Source: an uncultured Chryseobacterium sp.
Lineage (GTDB): Bacteria > Bacteroidota > Bacteroidia > Flavobacteriales > Weeksellaceae
NCBI GenBank assembly: GCA_913776245.1
Contig: CAJYLO010000005.1
Span: 1 to 64,000, forward strand
Reading direction: 5' to 3'
DNA length: 64,000 nt
In this document: one piece after another, positions 25,733 through 34,793 of the stretch
Numbering within the stretch: the stretch's first letter is position 1
Layout: every line of letters starts with the position of its first letter
The notes under the pieces: generated by a model
Database searches by the model: none
Told to the model about the DNA's origin: nothing
Seen by the model: only the letters and a program-made list of their open reading frames with translations
Program-made: the position numbers and the translations under genes

Positions 25733-27868
25733 ATGAAAAAAATATTTTTAGCACTAACCCTGATTCTGGGCTATGCACAAATGAGAGCTGACGAAGGAAT
25801 GTGGCTTCTGATGCTCGTAAAACGTCTGAACGGTGTTGATATGCAGAAAGAAGGTCTGCACCTCACGCCGGAAGAAATTTATTCTGTTAATAATTCCAGC
25901 CTGAAGGATGCCATCGTAAGTTTTGGTGGTTTCTGTACGGGTGAGATTGTGTCTAACCAGGGTTTGATTTTTACCAATCACCATTGTGGTTATGATGCTG
26001 TTGCTGCAGCTTCTACGCCTGAAAAAGATTACCTGAAGAATGGATTCTGGGCAATGAAACCGAATGAAGAATTCAATGCTAAAGGTTTATACGTCAGATT
26101 TCTAGTGAGAATGGATGACGTTTCCGAGAGAATCAATTCCAAACTGAACAACAATATGTCTGCGGCTGAGAGAAAAGCGGTTATTGATGCCGAATATAAA
26201 GCCATCCAGACAGAAAATTCTGAAAACGGAAAATATACGGTTGTTGTAAGAGATTTTTTTAATGGCAATGAGTTCTATTATTTTGTATATCAGGATTATA
26301 AAGACATCAGATTGGTTGGTGCGCCGCCTTCATCCTTAGGGAAATTCGGTGGCGATACGGACAATTGGGAATGGCCAAGGCACACAGCAGATTTCACCGT
26401 TTTCCGTGTTTATGCCGATGCTAACGGAAACCCTGCGGAATATTCTGAAACCAATATTCCTCTAAAGCCAAAACATTTCCTTCCAATATCTCTTAAAGGG
26501 TACAAGCCCGGAGATTTCACAATGATTTTGGGTTACCCTGGAAGAACCAACCGCTACCTGACGTCTTACGGCATAGAGCAAATGGTGGATAAAGATTATC
26601 CGGCTTGGGTAGAAGCTTCTAAAGTGGCAATGGATGTGATGAAAAAATATATGGACAAGGACAAAGCGACTCAGTTAGATTATGCTTCTCAGTACGCAAG
26701 TGTTGCCAATTACTGGAAAAACAGACAGGGAACAATTGATGCGGTGAAGAAAAACGGAACAGTTGCTGAGAAACAAAAACTGGAGCAGACTTACAATCAA
26801 TGGGCTGCTCAGTCTCCAAATGAGCAGACTTACTATGGTGTTTTACCAGAGATCAAAGCTTATTATCAGCAAGTTTCCGGAAGAAATGTAGAGAGAAATT
26901 ACGCTTCTATCTTACAGAGAAACGCCCATTATATTGCTACTGCTTACCAATTAGGCAGTCTTTTCAAAACGTATGCTGACCAGGATGATGCCGGAAAAGC
27001 TGCGATGAAACAAAAAGTTCTGGATGCTGTTGAAAAAGCTTATGATGGTTTTCACGACAATGTTGAAGGCGATATGCTTGTAGCTTTAACTTCTCTTTAC
27101 AAAACAAGAGTGGCTAAAGAATTTGCTTCTCCAACTATTCTTGCTGCAGATGTGAATAACCTTTCAACATTGGCTTACGAATCTGTTTTTGCTAATAAAA
27201 AATCGGCTTTGGCTTTCGTGGAAAATCCTGACCGATTGAAAATCGATGCTGATAAACTGAGACAATTTGCCAACGGCATTGTTGAAGACCAAAAATTAGG
27301 ACTGGAAAAATATTCTAAAGTGGATGAGAATTTTGCAAAAAACAGCAGGCTTTTCTTAGACGGACTTAGAAAAGCGCAGCCGGAGAAAAAATTCTATCCG
27401 GACGCTAACTCTACAATGAGATTAACTTACGGAACAATTGAAACATTGCCTGAAAGAGCGGACAGAAACTACAAAGGCATCAAGGAAAACTATTATACCG
27501 ATATCAATGGGATGGTTGCCAAATATAAAAAAGGCGACGAAGAATTTGACCTTCCTCAAAAAGTTCTGGATCTTGCCAAGAAAAAAGATTACGGTCAATA
27601 TGCCGATAAGAAAGGTGGATTTATGCCAATTAACTTCCTGTCTAACAACGACATTACAGGTGGAAACTCCGGTTCGCCGATCATTGACGGAAACGGAAAC
27701 CTGATTGGTCTTGCTTTTGACGGAAACAGTGAAGCGCTGAGTGGCGATATCGTTTTCGAACCAAAATTGCAGAGAACAATTAACGTTGACGTTCGCTACG
27801 TACTTTGGATCATTGACAAATATGCTGGTGCAACAAGACTTATCAGCGAATTAACTTTGGTAAAATAA
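25733..27868 (+). CDS. S46 dipeptidyl-peptidase, DPP7 type
   Basis: 711 residues with a signal peptide (MKKIFLALTLILGYAQMRA). Chymotrypsin-like S46 fold: catalytic histidine in TNHHCGYDA (about H80) and serine in GGNSGSP (S646). S46 enzymes remove dipeptides from peptide N-termini in the periplasm. Eighteen residues after the serine lies a glycine (G664, in FDGN), the position that is Gly in DPP7 and Arg in DPP11 by my recollection of the family; this favours hydrophobic or broad P1 preference over Asp/Glu. Lone gene followed by a strong terminator. Confidence 0.93.
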   Translation: MKKIFLALTLILGYAQMRADEGMWLLMLVKRLNGVDMQKEGLHLTPEEIYSVNNSSLKDAIVSFGGFCTGEIVSNQGLIFTNHHCGYDAVAAASTPEKDYLKNGFWAMKPNEEFNAKGLYVRFLVRMDDVSERINSKLNNNMSAAERKAVIDAEYKAIQTENSENGKYTVVVRDFFNGNEFYYFVYQDYKDIRLVGAPPSSLGKFGGDTDNWEWPRHTADFTVFRVYADANGNPAEYSETNIPLKPKHFLPISLKGYKPGDFTMILGYPGRTNRYLTSYGIEQMVDKDYPAWVEASKVAMDVMKKYMDKDKATQLDYASQYASVANYWKNRQGTIDAVKKNGTVAEKQKLEQTYNQWAAQSPNEQTYYGVLPEIKAYYQQVSGRNVERNYASILQRNAHYIATAYQLGSLFKTYADQDDAGKAAMKQKVLDAVEKAYDGFHDNVEGDMLVALTSLYKTRVAKEFASPTILAADVNNLSTLAYESVFANKKSALAFVENPDRLKIDADKLRQFANGIVEDQKLGLEKYSKVDENFAKNSRLFLDGLRKAQPEKKFYPDANSTMRLTYGTIETLPERADRNYKGIKENYYTDINGMVAKYKKGDEEFDLPQKVLDLAKKKDYGQYADKKGGFMPINFLSNNDITGGNSGSPIIDGNGNLIGLAFDGNSEALSGDIVFEPKLQRTINVDVRYVLWIIDKYAGATRLISELTLVK

Positions 27869-27890
27869 ACTTATCATCGATAATATAATG

Positions 27891-27918
27891 AGCCACCAAA
27901 ATTTTGGTGGCTTTTTTT
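27891..27918 (+). terminator. Terminator after the S46 peptidase gene
   Basis: AGCCACCAAAATTTTGGTGGCT is a 22-base perfect palindrome followed by seven Ts on the plus strand. Confidence 0.85.
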
Positions 27919-28363
27919 ATTCCTTGGAAATCGGCATCAGCGTGCTGATTCCAATTCTGTTGTAAGCGTTAATGATAACAATGGTCATTATGATTTCGGC
28001 AATTTGTTGCTCCGTAAAAACTTGTTTCGCTTTGTTATAGGTTTCTTCCGATAATCCTTTTTGATTGATTAAAGTAATTTCCTCGGTCATTTCCATAATG
28101 ATTTGCTCCTCCACAGAGTAGAGTTCCAATGCTTCTCTCCAGGCATTGAGAAGATAAATCCTTTGCGGTGTTTCGCCCAATTTTACAGCATCTCTCGTGT
28201 GTAAATCCAGACAATGCGCACATCCATTGATTTGCGAAGCTCTGATTTTGATGAGTTCCTGCCAGGTGTGACTTAGTGAAATATTCTGCAGGTAATTTAC
28301 CAATCCCAGCATTGCTTTGTAAGCTGCTGCATCTGTTTTTGCCAAATTAAATCTTGTACTCAT
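27917..28363 (-). CDS. Carboxymuconolactone decarboxylase/AhpD-like protein
   Basis: 148 residues. NGCAHCLDLHTRDA (about 51-64) is the CxxC-x(3)-H core of AhpD-like alkylhydroperoxidases; most members of this subgroup are small thiol-based antioxidants of unproven substrate. All-helical. Its stop overlaps the T-run of the S46 terminator. A gap of about 150 bases separates it from the divergent antiporter gene. Confidence 0.88.
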   Translation of the reverse strand: MSTRFNLAKTDAAAYKAMLGLVNYLQNISLSHTWQELIKIRASQINGCAHCLDLHTRDAVKLGETPQRIYLLNAWREALELYSVEEQIIMEMTEEITLINQKGLSEETYNKAKQVFTEQQIAEIIMTIVIINAYNRIGISTLMPISKE

Positions 28364-28514
28364 AATAATTGTTTTAATTATTTGACAAAGTTCGGATTAC
28401 CAGAACTCCAAAAACTTAAACTGGTTTAAGAAAGTAACTTGGTGGATTTTTTGTTGCATATATTTCCATAAAGCTTTTTTTATAATTTTTTGTAAATTAG
28501 AGAAATCAATTTTT

Positions 28515-29585
28515 ATGAGTTTAAAAACATTACTTCATTGGTCTTATATTTTCCCGGTTTTATCATTGATCTATTATTTGCTTGGCATCACGGATGATAG
28601 CCCGCTTCTTGGAGTTTTAGGAGGATTGTTGTTAATTGCGGCTGTCCTTTCGGCAGTTCATCATGCAGAGGTTGTTGCCCATAAAGTTGGCGAGCCATTC
28701 GGAACCATTATTCTGGCCATTTGCATTACTGTTCTGGAAGTCGGGCTCATTGTTTCATTGATGATGGCAGGCGGAAGCCAGGCCGCAACATTACCGAGAG
28801 ATACGGTTTTTGCTGCGATAATGCTGATCCTGAACGGGATTCTCGGCGCCTGTCTGCTGGTTGGCGGTGTAAAATTCAAAGAACAGTTTTTTGCACGTTC
28901 TTCCGGGAATATGGCACTGATAGGATTGGTCGCCATCGTTGTAATGACCTTGATCTTACCCAATTATACAACCAGTGAGATAACACCTTCTTTCAATAAT
29001 TCTCAGCTGATTTTTTTCTCAGTAGCTTCGCTTGTGATCTACGCAACTTTTTTAATGGTTCAGACAGTCCGCCACAGGAACTATTTTCTGCCCGAAGGTG
29101 ATGAAGATACGCACGCTGAACCGCCTTCCAACCTCATCAGCTTCATCAGTTTATTATTTTTGATTCTCTGCCTGGGTGTCGTCGTATTTTTGGCCAAATC
29201 CCTTTCTCCACAGATTGAAGATGTGGTTCAGAGTTTTGGCGCACCGGAATCACTCGTGGGCGTTATCATTGCAGCGGTTGTATTGCTTCCGGAAGGTTTG
29301 GCTGCGATAAAAGCCGCCAGGCGAAACCATTTCCAGACCAGTCTTAATCTGGCATTAGGTTCTGCTTTGGCAAGCATCGGGCTTACGATTCCTTGTGTGG
29401 CCGTAGTTTGTATCATATTTGACTTACCACTGGTATTAGGGCTTGATACCAAATCGATGATCCTATTAGGACTATCTCTTTACACCGTTATGCTCTCCCT
29501 GAACCGGGGAAAAACCAATGTTTTATATGGAGTGGTTTTGCTGGTCAATCTTTTCGCCTATGTTTTTACGGTAATTGTTCCATAA
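28515..29585 (+). CDS. Calcium/proton antiporter (ChaA-like)
   Basis: 356 residues, about 11 membrane helices. Two family repeats are visible: AVHHAEVVAHKVGEPFGT...ITVLEVGLI in the first half and AAVVLLPEGLAAIKAARRN in the second, with the essential acidic residues (E in GEP and PEG). It exports Ca2+ (or Na+/K+) in exchange for H+ at the inner membrane. The GNAT gene starts 18 bases later and may be co-transcribed. Confidence 0.92.
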   Translation: MSLKTLLHWSYIFPVLSLIYYLLGITDDSPLLGVLGGLLLIAAVLSAVHHAEVVAHKVGEPFGTIILAICITVLEVGLIVSLMMAGGSQAATLPRDTVFAAIMLILNGILGACLLVGGVKFKEQFFARSSGNMALIGLVAIVVMTLILPNYTTSEITPSFNNSQLIFFSVASLVIYATFLMVQTVRHRNYFLPEGDEDTHAEPPSNLISFISLLFLILCLGVVVFLAKSLSPQIEDVVQSFGAPESLVGVIIAAVVLLPEGLAAIKAARRNHFQTSLNLALGSALASIGLTIPCVAVVCIIFDLPLVLGLDTKSMILLGLSLYTVMLSLNRGKTNVLYGVVLLVNLFAYVFTVIVP

Positions 29586-29603
29586 AATTTATATTTTTAA
29601 GGA

Positions 29604-30107
29604 ATGAAAACCTACGAAACAGAAAGACTGATTCTAAAAGACGCTAACCTGGAAGATGCGGATTTCTTCCTTGAATTATACAATATGCCATCCTTCATCC
29701 GATATATTGGAGACCGGAATCTCCGCACGAAAGAAGATGCGGAAAACTATATCACTAACCGATTCCGGCCTCAGTTTGAAAAATTGGGTTTTGGTAATTA
29801 CGTCGTTATTCTAAAAGAGGACAATACCAAAATCGGGGCTGTCGGGATCTTTGAAAGAGAAGGTCTGGATGTTCTGGATATCGGTTTTTCTTTTCTTGAA
29901 AAATATGAAGGAAAAGGCTACGCCTATGAGTCTGCCAATAAACTGAAAGAAGTTGCCGCTAAAGATTTTGGGGTTCATAAAATCTCCGCGATTACTACAA
30001 AAGATAATTTTTCTTCTCAAAAATTAATCGAAAGATTAGGATTGAAGTTTCAGAAAATGGTAATGATTCCTAATGATGAGGAGGAATTGATGTATTATGA
30101 AAATTAA
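29604..30107 (+). CDS. GNAT-family N-acetyltransferase (RimJ/RimL-like)
   Basis: 167 residues. TERLILKDANLEDADFFLELYN at the start and FLEKYEGKGYAYESANKL (acetyl-CoA loop, Q/RxxGxG/A variant, about 98-115) place it in the RimJ/RimL-like GNAT subgroup. Substrate unknown. Its last 11 bases overlap the next gene in another frame. Confidence 0.9.
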   Translation: MKTYETERLILKDANLEDADFFLELYNMPSFIRYIGDRNLRTKEDAENYITNRFRPQFEKLGFGNYVVILKEDNTKIGAVGIFEREGLDVLDIGFSFLEKYEGKGYAYESANKLKEVAAKDFGVHKISAITTKDNFSSQKLIERLGLKFQKMVMIPNDEEELMYYEN

Positions 30108-30576
30108 ATTCAACCTGGCACATCGCATTGAGTTTATTAAATCGAAGAAATTAATCGGATTCACCATGACAACTTCTTTTCAGGATGATAAAACGCCTGT
30201 TCTCTGGAAGAAGTTTATGATGAGAAGAAATGAAATCGTCAACAGAATTTCGAATCAACTATTCTCGCTCCAAATCTATCCTGATAATTTTACGCCTGGT
30301 CAGTCTTTTAGAAAATATGCTTTGGCCGAAGTCTCTGATTTCGACAATATTCCAAATGATTTTGACACCTTCGAATTAGAAAGTGGAAAATATTTGGTTT
30401 TCACTTACAAAGGGAAAGCGGAAAACGGACCGGAACTTTTCCGATATATCTTTCAAAATTTCATCCCGGAAAATCAATTCGAGGTTGATGACAGACCACA
30501 TTTTGAAATTTTTGGAGACGATTATGATCCAAACAGCGATTCTGCTGAAGAAGAGATATGGATTCCGGTGAAATAG
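30097..30576 (+). CDS. GyrI-like / effector-binding domain protein
   Basis: 159 residues, stand-alone SOUL/GyrI-like fold suggested by FTPGQSFRKYALAEVSDFD...FELESGKYLVFTYKG...FEIFGDDYDPNSDSAEEEIWIPVK, the last part being the typical xxExxIPVK end. Such domains bind small amphiphiles; there is no DNA-binding domain here. An AGGAGG lies about 20 bases before the chosen ATG, nearer to the GNAT end. It is followed by an odd non-coding stretch. Confidence 0.83.
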   Translation: MKIKFNLAHRIEFIKSKKLIGFTMTTSFQDDKTPVLWKKFMMRRNEIVNRISNQLFSLQIYPDNFTPGQSFRKYALAEVSDFDNIPNDFDTFELESGKYLVFTYKGKAENGPELFRYIFQNFIPENQFEVDDRPHFEIFGDDYDPNSDSAEEEIWIPVK

Positions 30577-30845
30577 AGTTCCGGACCTTTATAGAACATA
30601 TCCGGACAGTATTAAGACCGTTCGGTTGACGTTCCAGAATCATCTGTTGCGGTTCCTTACCTATTCACCGAGATCCTGAAGCTCTTCCGATACGTCAGGC
30701 AACGTATAATTTGGGGTTCGGAACCTCGCGGAACACATCGGCAACGCTACGCGATGTGTGTATAACCGCAACGGACCTTTTCAGAACCCCGTGCGACCAT
30801 TAACGAACGTCAACCGATAGGTAAAGAACGTATTCCTATATGTTT
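30577..30845. repeat. Non-coding stretch with several inverted repeats and higher GC
   Basis: Without genes. Perfect inverted pairs: CGGTTGACGTT (30623-30633) with AACGTCAACCG (30806-30816); GTTGCGGTT (30646-30654) with AACCGCAAC (30764-30772); TTACCTAT (30657-30664) with ATAGGTAA (30817-30824); GGGGTTC (30713-30719) with GAACCCC (30784-30790); ACACATCG (30733-30740) with CGATGTGT (30752-30759). Visibly richer in GC than neighbouring gaps. Could be a degenerate transposable element or a structured RNA; I cannot decide. Confidence 0.55.
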
Positions 30846-31292
30846 TTATGTTAAAATCTGCGCCGCGTGGTCTTTGGTTTTCACTTTATCAATGACTTGC
30901 GTGCAAATCCCATTTTCATCGAAAACAAAAGTCGTTCTCACGATTCCCATAAACTCTCTTCCCATAAATTTCTTCAGCTGCCAAACCCCGAATTGGTCAA
31001 TGATATTGCGATTTTCATCTGCAATGACATCAAACGGCAATTCATTTTTATCACTGAAATTCTTCTGACGTTTCACAGAATCTGCACTCACGCCAATGAG
31101 CTGATAGCCTTTCTTTTTCAAAACAGAAAAATTATCTCTCAGATTACAGGCTTCCGCTGTACAACCTGGCGTACTCGCTTTTGGATAAAAGAATACAACC
31201 AGTTTTTTGCCTTTCAGCTTTTGGGAATCGACTTTTTCCCCGTTTTGATTAGTTCCTATAAATTCCGGTAAAGAATCGCCAACCTTCAACAT
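30846..31292 (-). CDS. bcp: Thioredoxin-dependent peroxiredoxin Bcp
   Basis: 148 residues from the ATG at 31292 (MLKVGDSLPEF); the six extra codons of the ORF are unlikely. ASTPGCTAEACNLRDN holds the peroxidatic cysteine and a second cysteine five positions on, the atypical 2-Cys Bcp/PrxQ arrangement. It reduces peroxides in the cytoplasm using thioredoxin. The ATG lies about 90 bases from the toxin-antitoxin start. Confidence 0.94.
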   Translation of the reverse strand: MLKVGDSLPEFIGTNQNGEKVDSQKLKGKKLVVFFYPKASTPGCTAEACNLRDNFSVLKKKGYQLIGVSADSVKRQKNFSDKNELPFDVIADENRNIIDQFGVWQLKKFMGREFMGIVRTTFVFDENGICTQVIDKVKTKDHAAQILT

Positions 31293-31333
31293 AATTTCTA
31301 TTTTATACAAACTTAATTCAAATCTTTTAAATA

Positions 31334-31367
31334 TTGCTTGATTTAAAATTTGTTATAAATTTGTTAT
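31334..31367 (+). promoter_or_regulatory. Toxin-antitoxin promoter with tandem direct repeat
   Basis: TTG (31334-31336), 19 bases, then TAAATTTG (31356-31363) is a complete Bacteroidetes promoter. The -7 box lies in two adjacent exact copies of AAATTTGTTAT (31346-31356 and 31357-31367), well placed for autorepression by antitoxin or the complex. Confidence 0.55.
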
Positions 31368-31383
31368 CTAAAAATGAGGAATT

Positions 31384-31608
31384 ATGACAACTTATAATGT
31401 TTCCATTCCAAACGAAAAGTCTTCTTTTTTCAAAGAATTTCTAGACTTAATTGGTGCAAAATACACAGAGGAGAACAATGAAGTATCCGATTTTGTACTT
31501 TCAGAAAAACAAAAATCTATTCTTACGGAACAAAATGATATTTCTGTAGATGACTGCATCGACGCGGAAGAATTCTACAATATCCTTAAAAAAAAATATG
31601 AGTTATAA
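31384..31608 (+). CDS. Antitoxin of a type II toxin-antitoxin pair
   Basis: 74 residues, acidic (many Glu/Asp), with an N-terminal MTTYNVSIPNEKSSFFKEFLDLIG segment like the short beta-strand/helix antitoxins that accompany ParE/RelE toxins. It overlaps the toxin gene by 11 bases and comes first, as usual. No named family was recognised with certainty. Likely neutralises the toxin through its acidic C-terminus. Confidence 0.75.
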   Translation: MTTYNVSIPNEKSSFFKEFLDLIGAKYTEENNEVSDFVLSEKQKSILTEQNDISVDDCIDAEEFYNILKKKYEL

Positions 31609-31897
31609 AATTATTTTAACTCCTAATGCCGTTAGAGACATCAACGAGGCTGTATCGTATTATCAAGAAAAAGCATCTAAGAAGGTTGCTAATCTTTTTA
31701 TAGAAGATTACCGAAATACATTTAGAAAAATTCAGGAAACAAAATATTTCAAAACCTTTTTTGAAAATTTCCGTGGGAAATCTATGAATAAGTTTCCTTA
31801 CATTATTTTTTACACCATTGATGAAAATCAGAAAATTATTATGATAAAAGCCGTTTTTCACGCTTCTCAAAACACCGATAAATACCCAGAAAAATAG
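31598..31897 (+). CDS. ParE/RelE-superfamily toxin
   Basis: 99 residues from the ATG at 31598 (MSYKIILTPNAVRDINEA); the ORF track starts earlier inside the antitoxin frame. Pattern: a first strand, then DINEAVSYYQEKASKKVANLF helices, and FPYIIFYTIDENQKIIMIKAVFHASQNT, the typical ParE/RelE core and end. Target (gyrase or ribosome) cannot be told; the DxxxAxxYYxxxx helix favours a ParE-like member. Followed by nth after 14 bases. Confidence 0.85.
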   Translation: MSYKIILTPNAVRDINEAVSYYQEKASKKVANLFIEDYRNTFRKIQETKYFKTFFENFRGKSMNKFPYIIFYTIDENQKIIMIKAVFHASQNTDKYPEK

Positions 31898-31911
31898 TTT
31901 ATAATCAACTA

Positions 31912-32532
31912 ATGACTAAAAAACAAAGAGCCAAGATTGTTCAGGAAGAATTAGAAAAATTATATCCCGAGGTTCCGATCCCGCTGGATCATAAAGATCC
32001 TTATACCCTGATGGTTGCCGTCGCACTTTCTGCCCAAACAACGGACAAAAAGGTGAACCAAATCACGCCAAAATTATTTGCCGTTGCCGACACGCCTGAA
32101 AAAATGGCCAAGCTTAGCGTTGAAGAAATCAAGGAACTCATCAAAGAAATAGGATTAACCAATTCTAAAGCGAAAAACCTGAAAAAAATGGCGGAAGTTC
32201 TGGTCGAAAAGTACAATTCCGTAGTTCCTCAGACATTTGAAGAGTTGGAAGAACTGGCTGGCGTAGGTCACAAAACGGCGTCTGTGGTAATGAGTCAGGG
32301 ATTTGGTTTTCCGGCGTTTCCGGTTGACACACACATTCACAGATTGATGACACAATGGAAACTGACATCAGGAAAAAATGTTGTTGAGACTGAGAGAGAT
32401 GCAAAAAATCTTTGGGATGAAAGTGTCTGGAACAAACTACATCTCCAGATCATTTTCTATGGACGGGAATATTCGCCGGCAAGAGGCAGCAAGGAAAAGG
32501 ATTTTATTACGAAACTATTGTTTGAGAAATAA
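31912..32532 (+). CDS. nth: Endonuclease III without the iron-sulfur cluster ligands
   Basis: 206 residues. The helix-hairpin-helix ELAGVGHKTASVV with catalytic K121 and VDTHIHR with D139 are intact, so it should be a bifunctional glycosylase/AP lyase for oxidised pyrimidines. The C-terminal C-x6-C-x2-C-x5-C loop that normally binds 4Fe-4S is absent: after FYGREYSPARG the protein ends SKEKDFITKLLFEK with no cysteine. No frameshift that would restore the cysteines is evident nearby. Convergent with the DinB gene, 2 bases apart. Confidence 0.93.
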   Translation: MTKKQRAKIVQEELEKLYPEVPIPLDHKDPYTLMVAVALSAQTTDKKVNQITPKLFAVADTPEKMAKLSVEEIKELIKEIGLTNSKAKNLKKMAEVLVEKYNSVVPQTFEELEELAGVGHKTASVVMSQGFGFPAFPVDTHIHRLMTQWKLTSGKNVVETERDAKNLWDESVWNKLHLQIIFYGREYSPARGSKEKDFITKLLFEK

Positions 32533-32534
32533 AA

Positions 32535-32975
32535 TCAGTCCAATAACCTTCTGTGATAATTGATCTGCCCCAGATGATAATTGAGATGAGAAAGCAGATG
32601 TATGAGAAAATAACCGGTTGTCATTTTGTAACCTAAAGCTTCCGTCGGATAATCTTTTCCCAGATCTTCTTGCGATAATCCATCCAGTGTAGAATCAATC
32701 ATTTTTATTGTAGATTCAACTTTTTTAATCAGCTCAGTTTTAGGAATATCCTTTAGGGAGAATTCTAATTCACGGTTTCTGACATAGCCGGTTTTTCCCA
32801 GTTCTGAGCCAATATAAGTATTGAGATTTCCTGCCAGATGAAGACAAAGATTGCCGGCGGAATTGGAAATATTCTGATCTGTTTTCCAAATTGATTGTTC
32901 ATTGACATAAGATTCAATTTCAACTTTCAGTTTATTCAGATCCCTGTTATAGAGTGATTTTAAGCTCTGGATCAT
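32535..32975 (-). CDS. DinB-family four-helix protein
   Basis: 146 residues, four-helix bundle. Histidines in LCLHLAGNLNTYIG (about H48) and LLSHLNYHLGQINYHRR (about 126-142) fit the three-histidine metal site of the DinB/YfiT family (thiol-dependent or metal-dependent enzymes). Function not defined. It starts 12 bases after the DUF885 stop and probably shares its transcript. Confidence 0.85.
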   Translation of the reverse strand: MIQSLKSLYNRDLNKLKVEIESYVNEQSIWKTDQNISNSAGNLCLHLAGNLNTYIGSELGKTGYVRNRELEFSLKDIPKTELIKKVESTIKMIDSTLDGLSQEDLGKDYPTEALGYKMTTGYFLIHLLSHLNYHLGQINYHRRLLD

Positions 32976-32987
32976 ATCATGTAAGAT

Positions 32988-34793
32988 TTATTTTAAATTC
33001 TTTGCCCAAAGATCCATTTTTCTTTCCAAAACTTCCAGCGGAAGACAACCTTGACTCAAAACCTCATCGTGGAAAGATGCCAGATTGAATTTTTTCCCCA
33101 ACTGCTTCTGATATTTATCCCTCAGCTCACGGATTTTCATAGCACCGGTTTTGTAGCTCAAAGCTTGCCCGGGCAAAGCCATATATCGCTCCACTTCTGC
33201 CGTTGCTCCGGCTTCATCATAAGCAACATTGCTCAAGAAATATTTAATGGCTTCTTCTCGGGACATTTGTCCTGTATGGATTCCTGTATCGATGACCAAA
33301 CGAACAGCGCGCAACATCTCATCACTCAAAGAACCCATTTTTTGATACGGATCTGTATAAAGTCCAAATTCCGCACCGAGAGACTCACAGTATAAAGCCC
33401 AGCCTTCGCCATAAGCACCAATCCAACCGAATCTCATAAACTTTGGCAACTTCAAATTCTCCTGCTGAAGAGAGATCTGATAATGATGACCGGGAATCGC
33501 TTCGTGAAGAAAAAGAGATTCCATTCCGGATGTTACATTGAATTTTTTCGGGTCAGGAATTGGCGTATAAAAAATTCCCGGGCGTTTTCCATCGGGACTT
33601 CCCTGGATATATTCTGCACTTGCGCTGGCTTCACGGTATTTTTCAGTTTGACGAATTTCGAAAGGCGTTTTTGGTGTTACATTAAACATCGTTTTAAGCT
33701 TCGGAGTGATTTTATCCAGAATTGACTGAAAGCCCGCCAAGACCTCCGCTGATGTTTTGTATGGCATTGCCTTCGGATCTGTTTTGACATAATCCAGAAA
33801 TTCTTCTAAAGAACCTTTGAAACCGACCTGGCTCTTTACTTTTTCCATTTCTTTACGGATTCTTGCTACTTCTTCCAATCCGGTTTTATGGATCTCATCC
33901 GGTGTTTTATCTGTTGTCGTCCAGCTTTTTACATAATAAGCATAAACATTGTTTCCATTTGGCAAAGCAGTGTAGCCGTCTGTCGTTCTTGATTTTGGCA
34001 AATACTCTTTTTCAAGGAAATCGGCCATTTTGAGATAAGCAGGAATTAACTTATTTTTGATAGCGTCCTGATAAAGCTTCGCATATTTGTTCGCAATTAC
34101 GGGTTTGAAATCTTTTGGAATATTCTTTATTGGACCGTAGAAAATATTTTTTTCTATCTCAAACGTTGTGATTTCTTCTGCTTTCATTTGAGGAATCATT
34201 TTGACAACAAGTGCTTTCGGCAGCACAACATTATTTTTGATTCCGGCGCGGAAATTCTCAATAGCAGAATCCATCCAGACCGGGAAAGCCTCAATCCTTT
34301 TCAGCCAGTTATCATAATCCTTTTCTGTTCTGAAGGGCTGAATCCCTGTTCCGCTTCCGAGCATCGGAAAAGTAAGCGGAAGCCCGTCGAACTGTGTAAA
34401 CGGTATATATTCCGGGTGATAGGCATAGCGTTCCTGCTTATCAATCAACGTATATTCCAGAACATCATAAACCACTTTATGATCATCATCCAGATTATTA
34501 TAATCGATTGACTTAAGCTGATTCTGTACCGAATTATAGAAAGCAATTTCTTTTTTGATGAAATCCTGGCTGAGATTATCCGGAAGCAGGTCATTGTACC
34601 TGGCATCGCCCTGAGATGTAGCTTCCAAAGGATAAAATTTCAAATATTCATTATAATAATCAGCCGCAATAGAATCCAGATCGGAAGCTGAAGAACCAAT
34701 GGAAGTCTTCATTACAGGGGAATCATCCTTTTTACAGGAAAAGAAACAATAAGCCAATATGGTTATAAATACAATTTTACACAGATGTTTCAT
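32988..34793 (-). CDS. DUF885 putative metallopeptidase lipoprotein
   Basis: 601 residues. Lipoprotein signal (ITILAYCFFSCKKDD) then a large helical domain with HEAIPGHHYQ (about 443-452), the HExxxGH-type zinc motif of DUF885 (peptidase M32-like fold), and EGWALYCE downstream. Probably a periplasmic or outer-membrane-anchored carboxypeptidase-like enzyme; substrate unknown. Confidence 0.9.
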   Translation of the reverse strand: MKHLCKIVFITILAYCFFSCKKDDSPVMKTSIGSSASDLDSIAADYYNEYLKFYPLEATSQGDARYNDLLPDNLSQDFIKKEIAFYNSVQNQLKSIDYNNLDDDHKVVYDVLEYTLIDKQERYAYHPEYIPFTQFDGLPLTFPMLGSGTGIQPFRTEKDYDNWLKRIEAFPVWMDSAIENFRAGIKNNVVLPKALVVKMIPQMKAEEITTFEIEKNIFYGPIKNIPKDFKPVIANKYAKLYQDAIKNKLIPAYLKMADFLEKEYLPKSRTTDGYTALPNGNNVYAYYVKSWTTTDKTPDEIHKTGLEEVARIRKEMEKVKSQVGFKGSLEEFLDYVKTDPKAMPYKTSAEVLAGFQSILDKITPKLKTMFNVTPKTPFEIRQTEKYREASASAEYIQGSPDGKRPGIFYTPIPDPKKFNVTSGMESLFLHEAIPGHHYQISLQQENLKLPKFMRFGWIGAYGEGWALYCESLGAEFGLYTDPYQKMGSLSDEMLRAVRLVIDTGIHTGQMSREEAIKYFLSNVAYDEAGATAEVERYMALPGQALSYKTGAMKIRELRDKYQKQLGKKFNLASFHDEVLSQGCLPLEVLERKMDLWAKNLK

